Made by a program: the position numbers and the translations under genes. This document shows, piece after piece, positions 8,988-18,629 of a stretch of DNA of 64,000 nucleotides. The notes under the pieces are model-generated. The model saw only the letters and a list, made by a program, of their open reading frames with translations, was not told the DNA's origin and ran no database searches. Source of the stretch: Micromonospora trifolii (GTDB lineage Bacteria > Actinomycetota > Actinomycetes > Mycobacteriales > Micromonosporaceae); assembly GCF_022229005.1 (NCBI RefSeq), contig NZ_JAKKFD010000017.1:1-64000 (forward strand). The letters are read 5' to 3'. The stretch's first letter is position 1; each line of letters starts with the position of its first letter.

Positions 8988-10169
8988 TCAGCGGCGGTCG
9001 CCGCCGGGGGTGAGGACCGGCATGGCGGGCACCGTCCGCTCGGACGGGTCGTCGGCCGCGGCGGACATCGGCGCGGCGGGTGCTGGTGCGGCATCCGGTG
9101 TGGCGGTCGGGGTGCCGGCGGCCGCCTTTCCCCGTCCGGAGAACCGGCGTCCCACCCCGATCATCGGCTGCTCCACCCAGCGGTAGAGCAGGTCGGCCGC
9201 GAGCAGGCCGACAACGGTGGTGGCCACGAACAACCGGGTGCTGTGCCCGGCGTACGACGGGACCAGCGCGATCACCGTCGCCATGGCGAGGTACTGCACC
9301 AGGTAGAGCGAGTAGGAGCGTTCGCCCACCCACACCAGCGGTCGCCAGGAGAGCAGTTTCGTCGGCAGGCCAGGGGCCAGCATGGCGGGGAGCAGTAACG
9401 CCACGGCCACCGCGTACACGCCGATCATCGACTCCGCGTGGCCGTCCGCGGCGGGCGGCCAGTACGGCAGCGCCAGGTGCACGGCGATGAACCCGACGGC
9501 TACGGCGAGGGACGCCACGGGACTGGTCAACGGCCGGAACAGCGCGTACCCCCGGGGGTGGTGCAGGATGACCGCCAGCAGGCAGCCCACCAGGATCGAC
9601 ACGTAGTGGATCGGCCAGTAGGGCCAGTCCTTCTCGAACGGGATGAGCGCGACCAGAGCGGCGATGGCCAGCACCGTCACCGCCATCCGACGCAGAAACG
9701 CGGCGCGGACGAACGCGAACGCGAGCAGCGGCCACACCAGGTAGAACTTCCACTCGATCGCGATCGTCCAGGAGTGCGGGAACGCCTGGTTCGGCGCGAA
9801 CTCGTTGACCATGAGCAGGTAGTACGGCATCGATTCGCGGAGCCTCGTGCTGGCGCCGTTGAGGTGCGCGAGGGCGTACATCGCGGCCAGCACCACGAGG
9901 TAGACCGGCAGGATCCGGAAGATGCGCCGGACGTAGAAGGAGCGCAACGACACCCGCCCCCGCGACTCCTCCTCGCGCAGCATCAACGTGGTGATCAGGA
10001 AGCCGGAGAGCACGAAGAACAGTTGAACGCCGACCCAGCCGGAGAGCCAGGTCCATCGCGGCCCCCCGAAGTGGAAGGCGACGACGATCACCGCGGCGAT
10101 CGCACGGAGCCCGTCGAGGGCAGGGAACCGGCGCATCGCGCGGTAATCGGCGTAACTTATCGTGGCCAC
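8988..10169 (-). CDS. Acyltransferase 3 family membrane protein
   Basis: Integral membrane O-acyltransferase of about 393 aa with roughly ten hydrophobic helices. The N-terminus FPALDGLRAIAAVIVVAFH carries the family histidine, followed by FFVLSGFLITTLML and FYVRRIFRILPVYL. Such enzymes acylate sugars, lipids or antibiotics at the membrane; the acceptor is unknown. The start is uncertain: the GTG at 10169 (VATISYADYRAM) keeps a Y..Y segment often seen in relatives, while the ATG at 10136 gives a shorter form. Neither has a clear ribosome site. Confidence 0.88.
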   Translation of the reverse strand: MATISYADYRAMRRFPALDGLRAIAAVIVVAFHFGGPRWTWLSGWVGVQLFFVLSGFLITTLMLREEESRGRVSLRSFYVRRIFRILPVYLVVLAAMYALAHLNGASTRLRESMPYYLLMVNEFAPNQAFPHSWTIAIEWKFYLVWPLLAFAFVRAAFLRRMAVTVLAIAALVALIPFEKDWPYWPIHYVSILVGCLLAVILHHPRGYALFRPLTSPVASLAVAVGFIAVHLALPYWPPAADGHAESMIGVYAVAVALLLPAMLAPGLPTKLLSWRPLVWVGERSYSLYLVQYLAMATVIALVPSYAGHSTRLFVATTVVGLLAADLLYRWVEQPMIGVGRRFSGRGKAAAGTPTATPDAAPAPAAPMSAAADDPSERTVPAMPVLTPGGDRR

Positions 10170-10269
10170 GCGCTGAATTCTGGGGAGCGGCACACAACGC
10201 GTCAAGGCGGCGCTCCCGCCCCTGGTCGGGTTCGCCGTCACTCGAAGGCGCGGCGGTGGGCGCGTCGAG

Positions 10270-10515
10270 TATCGTTGGACACCGTAAGGCGATGACCCGG
10301 CCATCACCGGTGAGCCTCCGGAAGAACAGCCGGGCAACCGGCCCAGTAGAACCGGACGGGTGCGGCCCGTCACAGCCGGTAATGAGCGGGCGGTCGATCC
10401 TGACCGCCAAGCGGGGTGGTACCGCGGGCCACCCGGGAGCGCCGTTCCAGGCGCACCCGGAGGTTCGTCCTCGCAGACCCACGTTGAGTGAGCTGCATGA
10501 GGAGAGCGACCCCCG
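10270..10515 (+). ncRNA. T-box riboswitch leader of ileS (translational type)
   Basis: A -10 TATCGT (10270-10275) precedes the leader, which starts near 10282. A very short Stem I (CCGG 10297-10300 with 10307-10310) presents the specifier ATC (10303-10305, Ile). The T-box sequence GGTGGTACCGCGG (10415-10427) can pair with uncharged tRNA NCCA. Downstream, 10468-10476 pairs with 10493-10503, hiding the Shine-Dalgarno GAGGA (10499-10503) of ileS. No terminator is present, so control acts on translation initiation, as known for actinobacterial ileS T-boxes. Confidence 0.92.
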
Positions 10516-13500
10516 ATGGCCTATCCGTTGCACGACCCGACCGCCGCCGGTGTCCCGGCGAGCCCGGACCTGCCCGCGGTCGAGCGCCGGGTGCTGGAGC
10601 ACTGGACGGCCGACAAGACCTTCGAGGCCAGCATCGAGGCCCGCCCGGCCGGCGACGACGGTAAGAACGAGTACGTCTTCTACGACGGCCCGCCGTTCGC
10701 CAACGGCCTGCCGCACTACGGTCACCTCTTCACCGGCTACGTCAAGGACGTGGTGCCGCGCTACCAGACAATGCGCGGCCGGCACGTCGAGCGGCGCTTC
10801 GGCTGGGACTGCCACGGCCTGCCCGCCGAGGTGGTGGCCGAGAAGCAGCTCGGGATCACCAGCAAGGCGGAGATCATCGACCTGGGCGTGGACCGGTTCA
10901 ACGAGGCCTGCCGCACCTCGGTGCTGGAGTTCACCCAGGACTGGGAGCGGTACATCAACCGGCAGGCCCGCTGGGTCGACTTCGCCAACGACTACAAGAC
11001 CCTCGACCTGGACTACATGGAAAGCGTCATGTGGGCCTTCAAGACCCTGCACGACAAGGGTCTGATCTACGAGGGCTTCCGGGTGCTGGCGTACTGCTGG
11101 CGGTGTGAGACGCCGCTGTCGAACACCGAGACCCGGATGGACGACGTCTACCGGGACCGGCACGACCCCACGCTGTCGGTGTGGTTCGAGCTGACCGCCG
11201 ACGAGTCCGCGCCGGAGCTGGTGCGCGGGCCGGTCAAGCTGGGCGTCTGGACCACCACGCCGTGGACCCTGCCGTCGAACCTGGCGCTCGCCGTCGGGCC
11301 CGACATCGAGTACGCGGTGCTCGAACGCGACGGCGACCGCTACCTGGTGGGGGCGGCGCGGCTGGCCGCGTACGCCAAGGAGCTGGAGTCCTACGAGCAG
11401 GTCGGCACCGTGTACGGCCGGGACCTGGCCGGGCGCCGCTACACGCCGCTGTTCGACTTCCTCGTCGAGCAGGCCGGGGAGAACGCCTACCAGGTGCTCG
11501 GCGCGGAGTTCGTCACCACCGAGGACGGCACCGGGATCGTGCACCTGGCCCCGGCCTTCGGTGAGGACGACCAGAACGTCTGCAACGCCGCCGGCATCCC
11601 CACCATCGTCACTGTCGACGACCACACCCGGTTCACCGCGCTGGTCCCGCCGTACCAGGGTGAGCAGGTCTTCGACGTCAACAAGCCGGTGATCCGGGAG
11701 CTGAAGGACCGGGGGGTGGTGCTCAAGCAGGACACCTACACCCACTCGTACCCGCACTGCTGGCGCTGCGACACCCCGCTGGTCTACAAGGCGGTGTCGT
11801 CGTGGTTCGTCGCGGTGACCCAGTTCCGGGACCGGATGGTCGAGCTGAACCAGGAGATCAACTGGACGCCCGGCCACATCAAGGACGGCTCGTTCGGCAA
11901 GTGGCTGGCCAACGCCCGGGACTGGTCGATCAGCCGGAACCGGTTCTGGGGCTCGCCGATCCCGGCGTGGAAGTCGGACGACCCGAACTACCCCCGCCTG
12001 GACGTCTACGGCTCGCTGGCCGACATCGAGCGGGACTTCGGCGTACGTCTGACCGACCTGCACCGGCCGGCGGTGGACGACCTGGTCCGCCCCAACCCGG
12101 ACGACCCGACCGGGCAGTCGATGATGCGCCGGGTGCCGGAGGTGCTGGACTGCTGGTTCGAGTCCGGGTCGATGCCGTTCGCGCAGGTGCACTACCCGTT
12201 CGAGAACGCGGACTGGTTCGAGCACCACTACCCGGGTGACTTCATCGTCGAGTACATCGGGCAGACCCGCGGCTGGTTCTACACGATGCACGTGCTGGCC
12301 ACCGCGCTGTTCGACCGGCCGGCGTTCCGCAACTGCCTGAGCCACGGCATCCTGCTCGGCTCGGACGGGCGCAAGATGTCCAAGAGCCTGCGCAACTACC
12401 CCGACGTCTACCACGTCTTCGACGCGTACGGCTCGGACGCGATGCGCTGGATGCTGATGTCCTCGCCGGTGCTGCGCGGCGGCGACATGGCGGTCACCGA
12501 GGCGGGCATCCGCGACGCCGTCCGGCAGGTGCTGCTGCCGCTGTGGAACGTGTGGTACTTCTTCACGCTCTACGCCAACGCCGACGGGTACCAGGCGCGG
12601 CGGCGCACCGACTCCACCCACCTGCTCGACCGGTACGTGCTGGCCAAGACCAACGAGCTGGTGTCCACCGTCGGCGCGCAGATGGACGCGTACGACATCT
12701 CCGGTGCCTGCGCCACCGTCCGGTCCTACCTGGACGCGCTGACCAACTGGTACGTGCGCCGGTCCCGGGACCGGTTCTGGTCTGGTGACGCCAACGCCTT
12801 CGACACCCTGTCGACGGTGCTGGAGACCCTCTGCCGGGTGGTGGCGCCGCTCGCGCCGCTGACCGCTGAGGAGATCTGGCGTGGCCTGACCGGGGAGCGT
12901 TCGGTGCACCTGGCCGACTGGCCGGAGGCGAGCGAGTTCCCGGCCGACCACGACCTCGTCGCCGCGATGGACAACGTCCGGGCGGTCGCCTCGGCGGCAC
13001 TGTCGCTGCGCAAGGCCAAGGGGCTGCGGGTGCGGCTGCCGCTGTCCAAGCTGACAGTGGCCTCGCCGGTCGCGGAGCAGCTGCGGCCGTTCGCCGACCT
13101 GGTCGCCGACGAGGTCAACGTGAAGACTGTCGAGTTCAGCGCGGAGCTGTCCGCGTACTGCGAGCAGGTGTTGACTGTGGTGCCCCGGGCGCTCGGCCCG
13201 CGGGTCGGCAAGCAGGTGCAGCAAGTGATCAAGGCGGTCAAGGCGGGCGAGTGGGAGCTGGTCGACGGCGCCCCGGTGGCCGCCGGCGTCACCCTCGCCG
13301 AGGGCGAGTACGAGCTGCGCCTGGTCGCCGCAGACGCCGAGCACTCCGCGCCGCTGCCCGGCGGCGAGGGCGTGGTGGTGCTGGACACCGATGTCACACC
13401 GGAGTTGGCCGCCGAAGGGCTGGCCCGCGACGTGGTGCGGGTGGTGCAGCAGGCCCGCCGGGACGCCGATCTGGACGTCTCGGACCGGATCGTGGTGTCG

Positions 13501-13686
13501 GTGTCAGCATCCGACGAGGTACGCGCGGCGGTGGCCGCGTACGTCGACTTCGTCTCCGCAGAGGTGCTGGCCGACTCGGTGGACTTCGTCGAGGGCCCGG
13601 GCGGCTCCGCCGTCGAGGGCCTGGAGGGCTTCGCTGGCGAGGTCGGCGATGGTGAGCGGGTAACTGTGGTCGTGCGCCGGGTATAA
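10516..13686 (+). CDS. ileS: Isoleucyl-tRNA synthetase (eukaryote-like, IleRS2 type)
   Basis: Class I synthetase charging tRNA-Ile, 1056 aa. The HIGH-type motif HYGH is at 67-70 ([12 protein letters not shown]) and KMSKS near residue 620 ([10 protein letters not shown]). The HYGH signature and the length place it with the eukaryote-like IleRS2 group, many of which resist pseudomonic acid; resistance is an inference here. The C-terminus carries the long IleRS2 extension in place of the zinc-binding end of IleRS1. It is controlled by the T-box leader just upstream. The ATG follows TGAGGAG by about 10 nt. Confidence 0.97.
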   Translation: MAYPLHDPTAAGVPASPDLPAVERRVLEHWTADKTFEASIEARPAGDDGKNEYVFYDGPPFANGLPHYGHLFTGYVKDVVPRYQTMRGRHVERRFGWDCHGLPAEVVAEKQLGITSKAEIIDLGVDRFNEACRTSVLEFTQDWERYINRQARWVDFANDYKTLDLDYMESVMWAFKTLHDKGLIYEGFRVLAYCWRCETPLSNTETRMDDVYRDRHDPTLSVWFELTADESAPELVRGPVKLGVWTTTPWTLPSNLALAVGPDIEYAVLERDGDRYLVGAARLAAYAKELESYEQVGTVYGRDLAGRRYTPLFDFLVEQAGENAYQVLGAEFVTTEDGTGIVHLAPAFGEDDQNVCNAAGIPTIVTVDDHTRFTALVPPYQGEQVFDVNKPVIRELKDRGVVLKQDTYTHSYPHCWRCDTPLVYKAVSSWFVAVTQFRDRMVELNQEINWTPGHIKDGSFGKWLANARDWSISRNRFWGSPIPAWKSDDPNYPRLDVYGSLADIERDFGVRLTDLHRPAVDDLVRPNPDDPTGQSMMRRVPEVLDCWFESGSMPFAQVHYPFENADWFEHHYPGDFIVEYIGQTRGWFYTMHVLATALFDRPAFRNCLSHGILLGSDGRKMSKSLRNYPDVYHVFDAYGSDAMRWMLMSSPVLRGGDMAVTEAGIRDAVRQVLLPLWNVWYFFTLYANADGYQARRRTDSTHLLDRYVLAKTNELVSTVGAQMDAYDISGACATVRSYLDALTNWYVRRSRDRFWSGDANAFDTLSTVLETLCRVVAPLAPLTAEEIWRGLTGERSVHLADWPEASEFPADHDLVAAMDNVRAVASAALSLRKAKGLRVRLPLSKLTVASPVAEQLRPFADLVADEVNVKTVEFSAELSAYCEQVLTVVPRALGPRVGKQVQQVIKAVKAGEWELVDGAPVAAGVTLAEGEYELRLVAADAEHSAPLPGGEGVVVLDTDVTPELAAEGLARDVVRVVQQARRDADLDVSDRIVVSVSASDEVRAAVAAYVDFVSAEVLADSVDFVEGPGGSAVEGLEGFAGEVGDGERVTVVVRRV

Positions 13687-13708
13687 CGGACCATCGCCAG
13701 GGTGCGGG

Positions 13709-13743
13709 CGCCTCACCACCTCCGTCCGGGAGGTGTGGAGGCG
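13709..13743 (+). terminator. Terminator after ileS
   Basis: A stem with a 2x2 internal loop: 13709-13714 pairs with 13738-13743, and 13717-13723 with 13729-13735, around a 5-nt loop. Confidence 0.75.
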
Positions 13744-13791
13744 TCCGCTACCGTGACACCGCCTGTTCGCACCTGATCTGCCGGAGGACCA

Positions 13792-14481
13792 GTGCCCCTG
13801 CTCTACACCATCGGCAAGCTCACCGTGGCGCCCACGCTGCGGTTGGCGTTCCGCCCGACCGTGGAGGGGCTGGAACACGTGCCGGAGATCGGTGGCGCGG
13901 TCTTCGCCGGTAACCACCTCTCGGTGGCCGACGAGCTGTTCCTCGGCACGGTAGTGCCCCGGCACCTGGCGTTCTGGGCCAAGTCGGAATATTTCAAGGG
14001 CACCGGCGTGAAGGGTGCGATCTCCAAGTTCGTCCTCACCGGCCTGGGCGCGATCCCGGTCGAGCGGGCCGGTGGTCGGGCGGCGCTGTCCGCGTTCGAC
14101 GCGGCGATCCCGGCGCTCAAGGGCGGTGACCTGGTGGTTGTCTACCCGGAGGGCACCCGCTCGCCGGACGGCAAGCTCTACCGGGGGCGTACCGGCGCGG
14201 CCCGGCTGGCGATCTCGGCCGGCGTGCCGATCATCCCGGTCGGCATGATCGGCACCGACAAGGCTCAGCCGATCGGTGCCCGGGTGCCCCGGCCGGGCAC
14301 TGCCAAGATCACGGTTCGGTTCGGCAAACCGCTGGACTTCAGCGGCCGACCGGACGACCGCACGTCGCTGCGGCAGATGACCGACGAGCTGATGAGTGAG
14401 ATCCAGAAGCTCACCGGCCAGGAGTACGTGCCCCGCTACGCCCCGCCGCGCGCCCACCCGGACCCGACCCGCGACGCCTGA
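13792..14481 (+). CDS. 1-acyl-sn-glycerol-3-phosphate acyltransferase (PlsC family)
   Basis: Membrane-associated acyltransferase of 229 aa that makes phosphatidic acid or acylates a related lipid. It shows the HX4D catalytic motif in NHLSVADE (residues about 42-49), the second block GAIPVER, and the glycerol-phosphate-binding motif YPEGTRSPDG, then GVPIIPVGM. The GTG at 13792 follows GGAGGA. Actinomycetes carry several PlsC paralogues, so the exact acceptor is open. Confidence 0.94.
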   Translation: MPLLYTIGKLTVAPTLRLAFRPTVEGLEHVPEIGGAVFAGNHLSVADELFLGTVVPRHLAFWAKSEYFKGTGVKGAISKFVLTGLGAIPVERAGGRAALSAFDAAIPALKGGDLVVVYPEGTRSPDGKLYRGRTGAARLAISAGVPIIPVGMIGTDKAQPIGARVPRPGTAKITVRFGKPLDFSGRPDDRTSLRQMTDELMSEIQKLTGQEYVPRYAPPRAHPDPTRDA

Positions 14482-14528
14482 CCACGGCCGCGGGCCCTGG
14501 GCCCTGGGCTTCCGCCTTTCGCCGCCGC

Positions 14529-15809
14529 TCAGCCCCGCTCGGGTTGGACGATCTGGGCGCGCAGGGTGGCCAGCAGGTCGGCGCTGTCGGCGACGGAGAG
14601 TCGGGTGAACACGCCGGTGGCGATGCTGCCGTGGTCGACCGATGTGCAGACCACCACGGCACTGCCGTCGGCGCTACCCACCGCGCACCGTTCGTGCCTG
14701 CCCCGCACACCGGTGTCCACGCTCTCCGGGGCATCCAGCGCGTACCGCTCGGTGAGCCGGCTGATCTCGGCCTCCGCGTCCGACTCCGGGCTCACCCGAA
14801 AGCCGGTACCGCCGAAGACCGTCACCCGCTTGCCGCTCGTCGTGGCGTAGACGCCGGCGAACGTGTCCTCGGCCAGCCAGTGCTCCTTGCGGACCTCGTT
14901 CTCCAACTGTTTGGCGGTCTCCGTGCTGCTGCCGTCCTGCCGCAGGCTGAGGTCGTCCACCTGGGCGGGCAGTGCCGCGCGCGCCGGGTACTGGGCCGAG
15001 ATCGGGAACCCGTAGTAGGCGGGGCAGCCACAGCAGCACGCCAGGGTGAGCAGCAGCAGCCACGGCCAGCGGCGTCGTCGACGGACCGGTACCGGCACGT
15101 ACCCCTTGGGGGCCTGCCAGCCCGGCGGAGTCGGCGGTGGCGCGGTGGATCGCCGGCCCCGGCGCTGCTTCGGCACCTTCGGCGGCGCGGGAGGCGCGGG
15201 TGGCGACATCGGTCGGGCCGGCACCATGGGCCCGATGGCCTGCGGTGCGCGCGGGGCAGCCGGCGGCGGCACCGGGCGCGGCCCGGCGAGCGGCGGCACC
15301 GGGTGCGAAACGGCCGGGGGAGCGGGCGGACCGGACCACTGCCGGGTCTCCGGCGGCGTCGGATACGACGTCGTCGGTGGCAGCGGGGGCAGTTCGGCGG
15401 AGGGCAGGTCCCAGCCGCCGGTGTCCACGCCGGCCCACGGGTCGACCGGCGTCTGGTGCTCCGGCGGCCCGAAGGCGACCGGCGGGGGAGGGGTCGGCTC
15501 GGCCGACTCGCCCCAGCTGGACCGGCGTGGCAGCGGCGGCGGCACCGGGGCCGAACCGCTCCACCTGGGCGCCGGGACCTCCGCGGTGGCGGCAGGTTCC
15601 GGCTGGTCCGGGGGTTCCGGCTGGTCCGGGGACTCTGGCTGGTCCGGGGACTCCGGCTGGTCCGAGGGGTCTGGCTGGTCCGAGGGGTCCGGCTGGTCCG
15701 GGGGTACGGGTGGGGAGGTCGGCTCGTCGGCGACCGCCGTGTCCCGCTCCGGCTCCGCGCCCGGGGTGCTCCCGTCGGCCGGCCGTGCTCCCGGCTGGGG
15801 CTCCGGCAT
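14529..15809 (-). CDS. Proline-rich membrane-anchored protein, paralogue of 257-943
   Basis: A 426-aa protein. Residues about 1-240 are Pro/Ala-rich and disordered and include a tandem hexad repeat of the PDQPEP/SDQPDP type near 40-72. VRRRRRWPWLLLLTLACCCG marks one transmembrane helix (about 242-265). The outside domain (to 426) has VYATTSGKRVTVFGGT, RC...VVVCTSVDHGS and a final LLATLR, the same signature as the smaller protein at 257-943. The long Pro-rich region faces the cytoplasm if the positive-inside rule holds. Function unknown. Confidence 0.82.
   Translation of the reverse strand: MPEPQPGARPADGSTPGAEPERDTAVADEPTSPPVPPDQPDPSDQPDPSDQPESPDQPESPDQPEPPDQPEPAATAEVPAPRWSGSAPVPPPLPRRSSWGESAEPTPPPPVAFGPPEHQTPVDPWAGVDTGGWDLPSAELPPLPPTTSYPTPPETRQWSGPPAPPAVSHPVPPLAGPRPVPPPAAPRAPQAIGPMVPARPMSPPAPPAPPKVPKQRRGRRSTAPPPTPPGWQAPKGYVPVPVRRRRRWPWLLLLTLACCCGCPAYYGFPISAQYPARAALPAQVDDLSLRQDGSSTETAKQLENEVRKEHWLAEDTFAGVYATTSGKRVTVFGGTGFRVSPESDAEAEISRLTERYALDAPESVDTGVRGRHERCAVGSADGSAVVVCTSVDHGSIATGVFTRLSVADSADLLATLRAQIVQPERG
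15601..15708 (-). repeat. 18-bp tandem repeat in the proline-rich gene
   Basis: Six copies of an 18-bp unit beginning GGCTGGTCCG start at 15601, 15619, 15637, 15655, 15673 and 15691. They encode the (P/S)DQP(E/D)(P/S) hexad and are likely prone to copy-number change. Confidence 0.9.
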
Positions 15810-15916
15810 CGCGGCAATCTCCTCTCGCGCCGATCCGAGGTTAGTACCGCGCCGCCACCACCGCCGATCGGGCGTGCGCGCGATCGCCGCCGGAGGAACG
15901 CGTACCCTTGGGCATC

Positions 15917-17917
15917 ATGAGTGCCCCGTCCACGACACCGCGCGCGGCCGCGACCAACTCCGTGTGGTCCCAGCTCGAGCCGCTGCTACCCCAGATCTCC
16001 AAGCCCATCCAGTACGTCGGGGGCGAGTTGGGTTCGGTGACGAAGGACTGGGACTCCGCCACCGTCCGCTGGGCGTTGATGTATCCCGACGCCTACGAGG
16101 TGGGCCTGCCCAACCAGGGCGTGCAGATCCTCTACGAGGTGCTCAACGAGCTGCCCGACACCCTCGCCGAGCGGACGTACGCGGTCTGGCCGGACCTGGA
16201 GACGCTGATGCGCACGCACGGCGTGCCGCAGTTCACCGTCGACGCGCACCGGGCGGTGCGCGGGTTCGACGTGTTCGGCATCTCCTTCTCCACCGAGCTG
16301 GGTTACACCAACATGCTCACCGCAATCGACCTGGCCGGCATCCCGATGCTGGCAGCCGACCGCACCGACGCCGACCCGGTGATCGTGGCCGGCGGGCACG
16401 CCGCGTTCAACCCGGAGCCGATCGCCGACTTCATCGACGCCGCGGTGCTCGGTGACGGCGAGGAGGCGGTCCTGGAGATCACGGCGATCGTCCGGGAGTG
16501 GAAGGCCGAGGGCTCGCCGGGCGGCCGCGACGAGCTGCTGCTGCGGCTGGCCCGCACCGAGAGCGTCTACGTGCCGCGCTTCTACGACGTCGACTACTTG
16601 CCGGACGGCCGGATCCAGCGGGTCGTGCCGAACCGGGCGGACGTGCCGTTCCGGGTGCACAAGCGCACGACGATGGACCTGGACGCCTGGCCGTACCCGA
16701 AGAAGCCCCTCGTTCCGCTGGCCGAGACGGTGCACGAGCGGTACGCGGTGGAGATCTTCCGGGGCTGCACCCGGGGCTGCCGGTTCTGCCAGGCCGGGAT
16801 GATCACCCGGCCGGTGCGGGAGCGGTCGATCACCACTGTCGCGCAGATGGTCCGCGAGGGCCTGGAGTTCTCCGGCTTCTCCGAGGTCGGCCTGCTGTCG
16901 CTCTCCTCGGCGGACCACTCCGAGATCGGCGACATGTGCTCGGGCCTCGCCCAGCAGTACGAGGGCACGAACGTGTCGCTGTCGCTGCCCTCGACCCGGG
17001 TGGACGCCTTCAACATCGACCTCGCGCAGGAGCTGTCCCGCAACGGGCGGCGTACCGGCCTGACCTTCGCCCCGGAGGGCGGGTCGGAGCGGATCCGCAA
17101 GGTCATCAACAAGATGGTGTCGAAGGAAGACCTGATCCGTACGGTCGTCACCGCGTACACCAACGGCTGGCGGCAGGTGAAGCTCTACTTCATGTGCGGC
17201 CTGCCCACCGAGACCGACGAGGACGTCCTCGAGATCGCCGAGATGGCGCACGAGGTGATCAGGGCCGGCCGGGCCGCGACCGGCTCCAAGGACATCCGCT
17301 GCACCGTCTCCATCGGCGGGTTCGTGCCGAAGCCGCACACCCCGTTCCAGTGGGCCGCGATGGACCGTCCGGAGGTCATCGACCACCGGCTCAAGATTCT
17401 CAAGCAGGCCATCAACGCGGACCGCTCGTTGGGCCGTGCCATCGGCTACCGCTACCACGACGGCGAGCCGTCGCTCATCGAGGGGCTGCTCTCCAGGGGT
17501 GATCGCCGGGTCGGCTCGGTGATCCGCAAGGTCTGGGAGAACGGCGGCCGGTTCGACGGGTGGAGCGAGCACTTCTCGTACGAGCGCTGGGTGGACGCGG
17601 CGGCCGAGACGCTGCCGACGTTCGGGGTGGACCTCGACTGGTACACCACCCGTCAGCGCGACGAGCTGGAGGTCCTGCCCTGGGACCACCTCGACTCGGG
17701 CCTGGACAAGGACTGGCTCTGGCAGGACTGGCAGGACTCGTTCAGCGAGTTCGAGCAGGACGACTGCCGGTGGACGCCCTGCTTCGACTGCGGCGTCTGC
17801 CCATCCATGGACACCGAGATCCAGATCGGCCCCACCGGCAAGAAGCTGTTGCCGCTCACCCCGCTGGGTGGCAACGGCATGAAGGTCCCGTCGGGGCACT
17901 CGCACTCGCACCCCTGA
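15917..17917 (+). CDS. TIGR03960 family B12-binding-type radical SAM protein
   Basis: Radical SAM enzyme of about 666 aa. An N-terminal B12-binding-like domain (WALMYPDAYEVGLPNQG through VIVAGGH) precedes the radical SAM core, whose cluster motif is CTRGCRFC (CxxxCxxC). The C-terminal part has CGVC and a His-rich end. It normally sits beside the DUF2344 (TIGR03936) protein and rne/rng; some genomes fuse the two. Substrate unknown, possibly RNA or ribosome related given the neighbours. TACCCT (15903-15908) lies 8 nt before this ATG, suggesting a leaderless start; a TTG at 15908 after GGAGG is the alternative. Confidence 0.92.
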   Translation: MSAPSTTPRAAATNSVWSQLEPLLPQISKPIQYVGGELGSVTKDWDSATVRWALMYPDAYEVGLPNQGVQILYEVLNELPDTLAERTYAVWPDLETLMRTHGVPQFTVDAHRAVRGFDVFGISFSTELGYTNMLTAIDLAGIPMLAADRTDADPVIVAGGHAAFNPEPIADFIDAAVLGDGEEAVLEITAIVREWKAEGSPGGRDELLLRLARTESVYVPRFYDVDYLPDGRIQRVVPNRADVPFRVHKRTTMDLDAWPYPKKPLVPLAETVHERYAVEIFRGCTRGCRFCQAGMITRPVRERSITTVAQMVREGLEFSGFSEVGLLSLSSADHSEIGDMCSGLAQQYEGTNVSLSLPSTRVDAFNIDLAQELSRNGRRTGLTFAPEGGSERIRKVINKMVSKEDLIRTVVTAYTNGWRQVKLYFMCGLPTETDEDVLEIAEMAHEVIRAGRAATGSKDIRCTVSIGGFVPKPHTPFQWAAMDRPEVIDHRLKILKQAINADRSLGRAIGYRYHDGEPSLIEGLLSRGDRRVGSVIRKVWENGGRFDGWSEHFSYERWVDAAAETLPTFGVDLDWYTTRQRDELEVLPWDHLDSGLDKDWLWQDWQDSFSEFEQDDCRWTPCFDCGVCPSMDTEIQIGPTGKKLLPLTPLGGNGMKVPSGHSHSHP

Positions 17918-17921
17918 CCGG

Positions 17922-17937
17922 GCTGCCTTCGGGCAGC
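17922..17937 (+). terminator. UUCG hairpin after the radical SAM gene
   Basis: GCTGCC and GGCAGC pair around a TTCG tetraloop, five bases after the stop codon. A second imperfect hairpin lies near 17977-18014. Confidence 0.65.
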
Positions 17938-18112
17938 GCCGGCCGGCGGTGACCTCAGCACCCTCCACATCCGACATGTCGCCCAACGGGTCCGCGTCTC
18001 GCGGGCCCGTTGGCGCTGTTCGGGCTCGGCCCGCCCGGTGGCCGCACCGGACCATCCCGGAGATCGGCCGCCATCTGTACCACGTGCTGGTAGCTGGGGC
18101 TGCCCCGACTAG

Positions 18113-18138
18113 GTCAGACTCGATACGCTGCGTCTGAC
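18113..18138 (+). promoter_or_regulatory. Inverted repeat around a -10 box before the mycosin cassette
   Basis: GTCAGAC (18113-18119) and GTCTGAC (18132-18138) are perfect inverted repeats flanking TACGCT (18124-18129), a good -10. The ATG of the first cassette gene follows 50 nt after the -10. This arrangement suits a repressor site or a 5'-end hairpin. Confidence 0.5.
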
Positions 18139-18178
18139 ATGGACCGACCCGGCGGGTCGGGGACGGGGGAGGAAACGC

Positions 18179-18619
18179 ATGGGGAACATCCCGCCGCCGA
18201 GCATCGGCGACCTGCAGGTCAGCGTCGAAGACCTGGACGCGGCCGCCACGTACGTCGAGCGGCTCCGGCAGTACATCGACGACACGCTCAAGTACGAGAT
18301 GGAACGCATCAAGACGCGGATGAAGGGCGACAGCAACAACGCCCAGACCGTTCCGAACGGCACCCCGTTCGGCGCGTACGAGGACGCCGTCATGCAGTGG
18401 CGGGCCCTGGAGACGTCAACGGAGAACGTGGAAGCGCACCTCACGGCGCTCTCCCAGAAGCTCACCGCGCTCAAGGAGGGCACCGAGGAGATCGCCAAGG
18501 CGTTCCGCGACACCGAGGCGCGTAACGGCGCCAACGGCAAGGAGATCGAGCGACTGCTGGGCGAGGCGGCGCAGCCGCCCACTGCCAGCGGTGCACCCAC
18601 CTACCCGTACACGGCCTGA
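18179..18619 (+). CDS. WXG100/ESX-like helical protein, type VII secretion candidate
   Basis: A 146-aa protein with no signal peptide and mostly helical, charged sequence. A first helix near 14-45 (VEDLDAAATYVERLRQYIDD) and a second near 75-125 make a helical hairpin as in ESX/WXG proteins, but with W in YEDAVMQWRAL rather than a strict WxG turn. It is the first gene of a compact unit with the Gly-rich WXG-like protein and a mycosin-like protease (gaps of 10 bp each), so it is probably a secreted partner. GGGGGAGGAAACGC precedes the ATG. Confidence 0.7.
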   Translation: MGNIPPPSIGDLQVSVEDLDAAATYVERLRQYIDDTLKYEMERIKTRMKGDSNNAQTVPNGTPFGAYEDAVMQWRALETSTENVEAHLTALSQKLTALKEGTEEIAKAFRDTEARNGANGKEIERLLGEAAQPPTASGAPTYPYTA

Positions 18620-18629
18620 GGGGGACGTC

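Noticed and set aside
8854..13344. Very long open frame on the minus strand (about 1496 codons) opposite ileS
   Set aside because: It is the antisense shadow of ileS and neighbouring genes in high-GC DNA; it has no start signal or domain, and ileS is certain.
15601..15708. Regular 18-bp repeats considered as a CRISPR-like array
   Set aside because: Units are contiguous without spacers, in frame, and encode a proline-rich hexad.
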